64,000 nt of DNA from CAZUDO01 sp964618895 (GTDB lineage: Bacteria > Desulfobacterota > Binatia > DP-6): assembly GCA_964618895.1 (NCBI GenBank), contig CAZUDO010000127.1:90779-154778 (forward strand), read 5' to 3'. The translations under genes were made by a program, and so were the position numbers. Shown here one piece after another: positions 61,911-64,000 of the stretch (within the stretch, counting starts at the first letter, position 1; every line of letters begins with the position of its first letter). The notes under the pieces are model-generated. The model ran no database searches, was not told where the DNA came from, and saw nothing but the letters and a program-made list of their open reading frames with translations.

Positions 61911-62639
61911 ATGCTTGACTCCCCACTCGTCATCGCTCTCGCCGCCGTCGCGGCCGGCGCGGTCGCGGCGGTGTCGGGGTTCGGCCTCGGCAGCATCCTC
62001 ACGCCGCTCCTGATGCTGTCGTTTCCCACCTCGTCCGCGGTCGCCATCGTCGCCATCCCGCACGCGGTCGCGACCACCGTGCGCTGGTGGCGGCTGCGCG
62101 CCGATGTGGATCGTCCGACGTTTCGCCAGTTCGGGATCGCCAGCGCGCTCGGCGGCCTCGCCGGCGCGGGGCTCCAACCCTTCTTCGGCAGCGCCGCGCT
62201 GACCATCGTGCTCGCCGCGCTCCTCATGCTCGCGGGCGGGAGCGAACTCCTGCGGCGCCGTGTGCCGTTGCCGCCCACACCGTTCTGGCGTCTCGCGGGC
62301 GGGATCCTCTCGGGCGGGTTCGGCGGACTGGTCGGGAATCAGGGCGGGATTCGCGCCGCGGCCCTACTGGGCTTCAACCTGCCGCCGCGGGCGCTGGTCG
62401 CCACCGCCACCGCCTCCGCGCTGTTCGTGGACGCCGCCCGTGTGCCCATCTATCTCGTGACGTCGCGGTCGGTCCTGGCGTCGAACGTTGAGCTCTGGCT
62501 CGCCGCCTCCGTGGGCGCCGTGGTTGGCACGTTCATCGGCTTGCCGATCCTCGGGCGCATCCCCGAGGCGATCTACCGGCGGCTGATCGGGGCGCTTCTG
62601 GTGGTGCTGGGTATCGCGCTGCTCGCCGCAGCGCGCTGA
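61911..62639 (+). CDS. TSUP (TauE/SafE-like) membrane permease
   Basis: The protein has 242 residues and about seven to eight membrane helices. It begins with AGAVAAVSGFGLGSILTPLLML, the first signature repeat, and has the second in GILSGGFGGLVGNQGGIRAAAL. Such permeases export sulfite, organosulfonates or similar anions. It starts 33 bp after citrate synthase, but no sulfur genes are close by. The substrate is unknown. Confidence 0.88.
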   Translation: MLDSPLVIALAAVAAGAVAAVSGFGLGSILTPLLMLSFPTSSAVAIVAIPHAVATTVRWWRLRADVDRPTFRQFGIASALGGLAGAGLQPFFGSAALTIVLAALLMLAGGSELLRRRVPLPPTPFWRLAGGILSGGFGGLVGNQGGIRAAALLGFNLPPRALVATATASALFVDAARVPIYLVTSRSVLASNVELWLAASVGAVVGTFIGLPILGRIPEAIYRRLIGALLVVLGIALLAAAR

Positions 62640-62751
62640 GCATCCGGGCGCGCTGGCAACACGCCGGCCGCGGTAATAATGTGGCGCCCTCGGGGCGCCC
62701 GGGCCGGAGCGCCTTGTCCGACGGTATCCCGCACTCCCAGAGGAGTTCCAC

Positions 62752-64000
62752 GTGAGCCAGATCCTGATCGGCAAGGGCGATCAGCAAGTCCACCTGCTCG
62801 CCCGGTACGGCAATCGCCACGGCCTGGTCGCCGGCGCCACCGGCACCGGCAAGACCATCTCACTGCTGGTGCTGGCGGAAGGATTCTCGCGGCTCGGCGT
62901 GCCGGTGGTCATGGCCGACGTGAAGGGCGACGTCGCGGGGCTGGCGCAACCGGGCACCCCCAGCGAGAAGCTCCAGCAGCGCGTGGCGCAGATCGGGATC
63001 GAGGGCTACGCGAACGAAGCGAGCCCGGTGGTGTTCTGGGATCTCTACGGCAAGCTGGGCCATCCGGTGCGCACTACGGTGAGCGAGATCGGCCCGAGCC
63101 TGCTGGGCCGCATCCTCGAGTTGAACGACGTCCAATCCGGGGTGCTCGAGATCGCCTTCAAGCTGGCCGACGACCAGGGCCTGCTGCTGCTCGACCTCGA
63201 CGATCTGCGCGCGCTGCTGGGATTCGTGGCCGAGCAGCGCAAGGAGATCTCGACCCAGTACGGCCTGGTGAGCACGCAGTCGGTGGCCGCCATCCAACGG
63301 GCGCTGCTCACCCTCGAGCGCGAGGGCGGGGAGAGCATGTTCGGCGAGCCGGCGCTGGAGCTCGCCGATCTCATGCGCACCGACTTGAGCGGCAAGGGCA
63401 TCATCAGCATCCTCGCTGCCGACCAGCTCATCTTGAAGCCGCGGCTCTACTCGAGCTTTCTCCTGTGGTTGCTCTCGGAGCTGTTCGAGAGCCTGCCCGA
63501 GGTGGGCGACTTGGAGCAGCCGAAGCTGGTGTTCTGCTTCGACGAGGCGCACCTGCTGTTCGACGACGCCCCGCCGGCGCTGCGCCAGCGGGTGGAGCAG
63601 GTGGTGCGCATCATCCGCTCCAAGGGCGTGGGGGTGTACTTCTGCTCGCAGTTCCCGGACGACGTGCCCAACGAGATCCTGGGCCAGCTCGGCAACCGCA
63701 TCCAGCATGCGCTGCGCGCCTTCACCCCGCGCGATCAGAAGGCGGTGCGCACGGCGGCCGAGACGTTCGTCGCCAATCCGAAACTGGAAGTGGCGCAGGT
63801 CATCGCGCAGCTCGGCGTGGGCGAGGCCCTGGTCTCCACGCTTCAGGACAAGGGCGTGCCGATGCCGGTCGAGCGTACGCTCATCTGCCCGCCGCGCTGC
63901 CGGATGGGAGCGATCACGATCGAGGAGCGGGCGGCGGTGCGGACGCGGAGCCCGGTCGGGGCGAAGTACGATACGGCGGTCAACCGGGAGTCGGCATACG
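62752..64000 (+). CDS. HerA-like ATPase, DUF853/YjgR type (C-terminus beyond the window)
   Basis: A GTG at 62752 with AGAGGAG upstream opens a frame that stays open to the right edge (at least 416 residues). It has the Walker A motif GATGTGKT followed by VVMADVKGDVAGLAQPG. Walker B is KLVFCFDEAHLLF, and an SQFPDDVPNEILGQLGNRIQHALRAF segment follows. These are hallmarks of the YjgR branch of HerA/FtsK-like ATPases. Their role is uncertain (DNA translocation or protein remodelling). About 80-100 residues are probably missing. Confidence 0.9.
   Translation, partial: MSQILIGKGDQQVHLLARYGNRHGLVAGATGTGKTISLLVLAEGFSRLGVPVVMADVKGDVAGLAQPGTPSEKLQQRVAQIGIEGYANEASPVVFWDLYGKLGHPVRTTVSEIGPSLLGRILELNDVQSGVLEIAFKLADDQGLLLLDLDDLRALLGFVAEQRKEISTQYGLVSTQSVAAIQRALLTLEREGGESMFGEPALELADLMRTDLSGKGIISILAADQLILKPRLYSSFLLWLLSELFESLPEVGDLEQPKLVFCFDEAHLLFDDAPPALRQRVEQVVRIIRSKGVGVYFCSQFPDDVPNEILGQLGNRIQHALRAFTPRDQKAVRTAAETFVANPKLEVAQVIAQLGVGEALVSTLQDKGVPMPVERTLICPPRCRMGAITIEERAAVRTRSPVGAKYDTAVNRESAY

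Overview
The window is a 64 kb chromosomal piece of a GC-rich (about two-thirds G+C by eye), Gram-negative-type bacterium. It encodes TonB receptors, outer-membrane barrels, lipoproteins and Tat/Sec-exported proteins. A secreted propeller protein ends in a FlgD-type Ig-like domain, nitrous oxide reductase is the Sec-exported clade II type, and ribonucleotide reductase is the B12-dependent class II enzyme. Together these suggest an FCB-group lineage such as Candidatus Eisenbacteria or a Gemmatimonadota-like relative; this is inference. No rRNA, tRNA, CRISPR array, prophage or insertion sequence was seen.

1-10 kb: a Ca2+/H+ exchanger cut by the window edge, a secreted two-repeat protein, and one long leftward operon (HlyD-like adaptor, ABC ATPase, MacB/FtsX-type permease, NtrC-type regulator, NtrY-type kinase, tandem YHS protein with an in-frame TGA after its signal peptide). 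10-16.4 kb: a SixA-like phosphatase, an orphan adenine methyltransferase, then an unfamiliar leftward cluster: three small proteins sharing a P-x-x-G-x-Y-R core (two are paralogues of exactly 68 aa), possibly a fourth, followed by a stand-alone protein resembling the N-domain of cyanophycin synthetase with an HxxEH motif. This is the best candidate here for an undescribed system. A TPR protein and a lipoprotein follow.

16.5-31 kb: nrdJ, a 744-bp non-coding stretch with a 42-bp tandem repeat, then a sugar/glycan locus (UDP-glucuronate decarboxylase, a glycoside hydrolase-glycosyltransferase fusion, an MsbA-like exporter, a DUF5916-type barrel and an APH-fold kinase), followed by a Tat-exported PhoX-family protein. 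31.5-40 kb: the anchor-B/FlgD protein, methylglyoxal synthase, OsmC, GNAT, decayed fragments of two genes, a TonB receptor, a TRASH/YHS lipid-anchored or periplasmic protein, and a frameshifted STAS-like gene.

40-60 kb: a clade II nos operon reading leftward (cytochrome c, nosZ, a 4-TM protein, nosD, nosF, nosL, a cupredoxin-like protein, nosY). Next come a frameshifted uspA, a Zn-alcohol dehydrogenase, SRPBCC, YceI and porin operon, an ADP-forming acyl-CoA synthetase with a pseudo-receiver protein, and a signalling operon (cytochrome c closely related to the nos one, hybrid kinase, kinase with a Cys-rich PAS, NtrC-type activator). Three of the upstream regions carry a sigma-54 -24/-12 element. 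Those three, plus the gap before the second kinase, carry a shared 15-bp motif CTGCC-N4-TGTCAG. I infer one sigma-54 regulon tying N2O respiration to a fermentative/stress operon and the acyl-CoA synthetase. 60-64 kb: DUF1801, citrate synthase, a TSUP permease and a HerA-like ATPase cut by the right edge.
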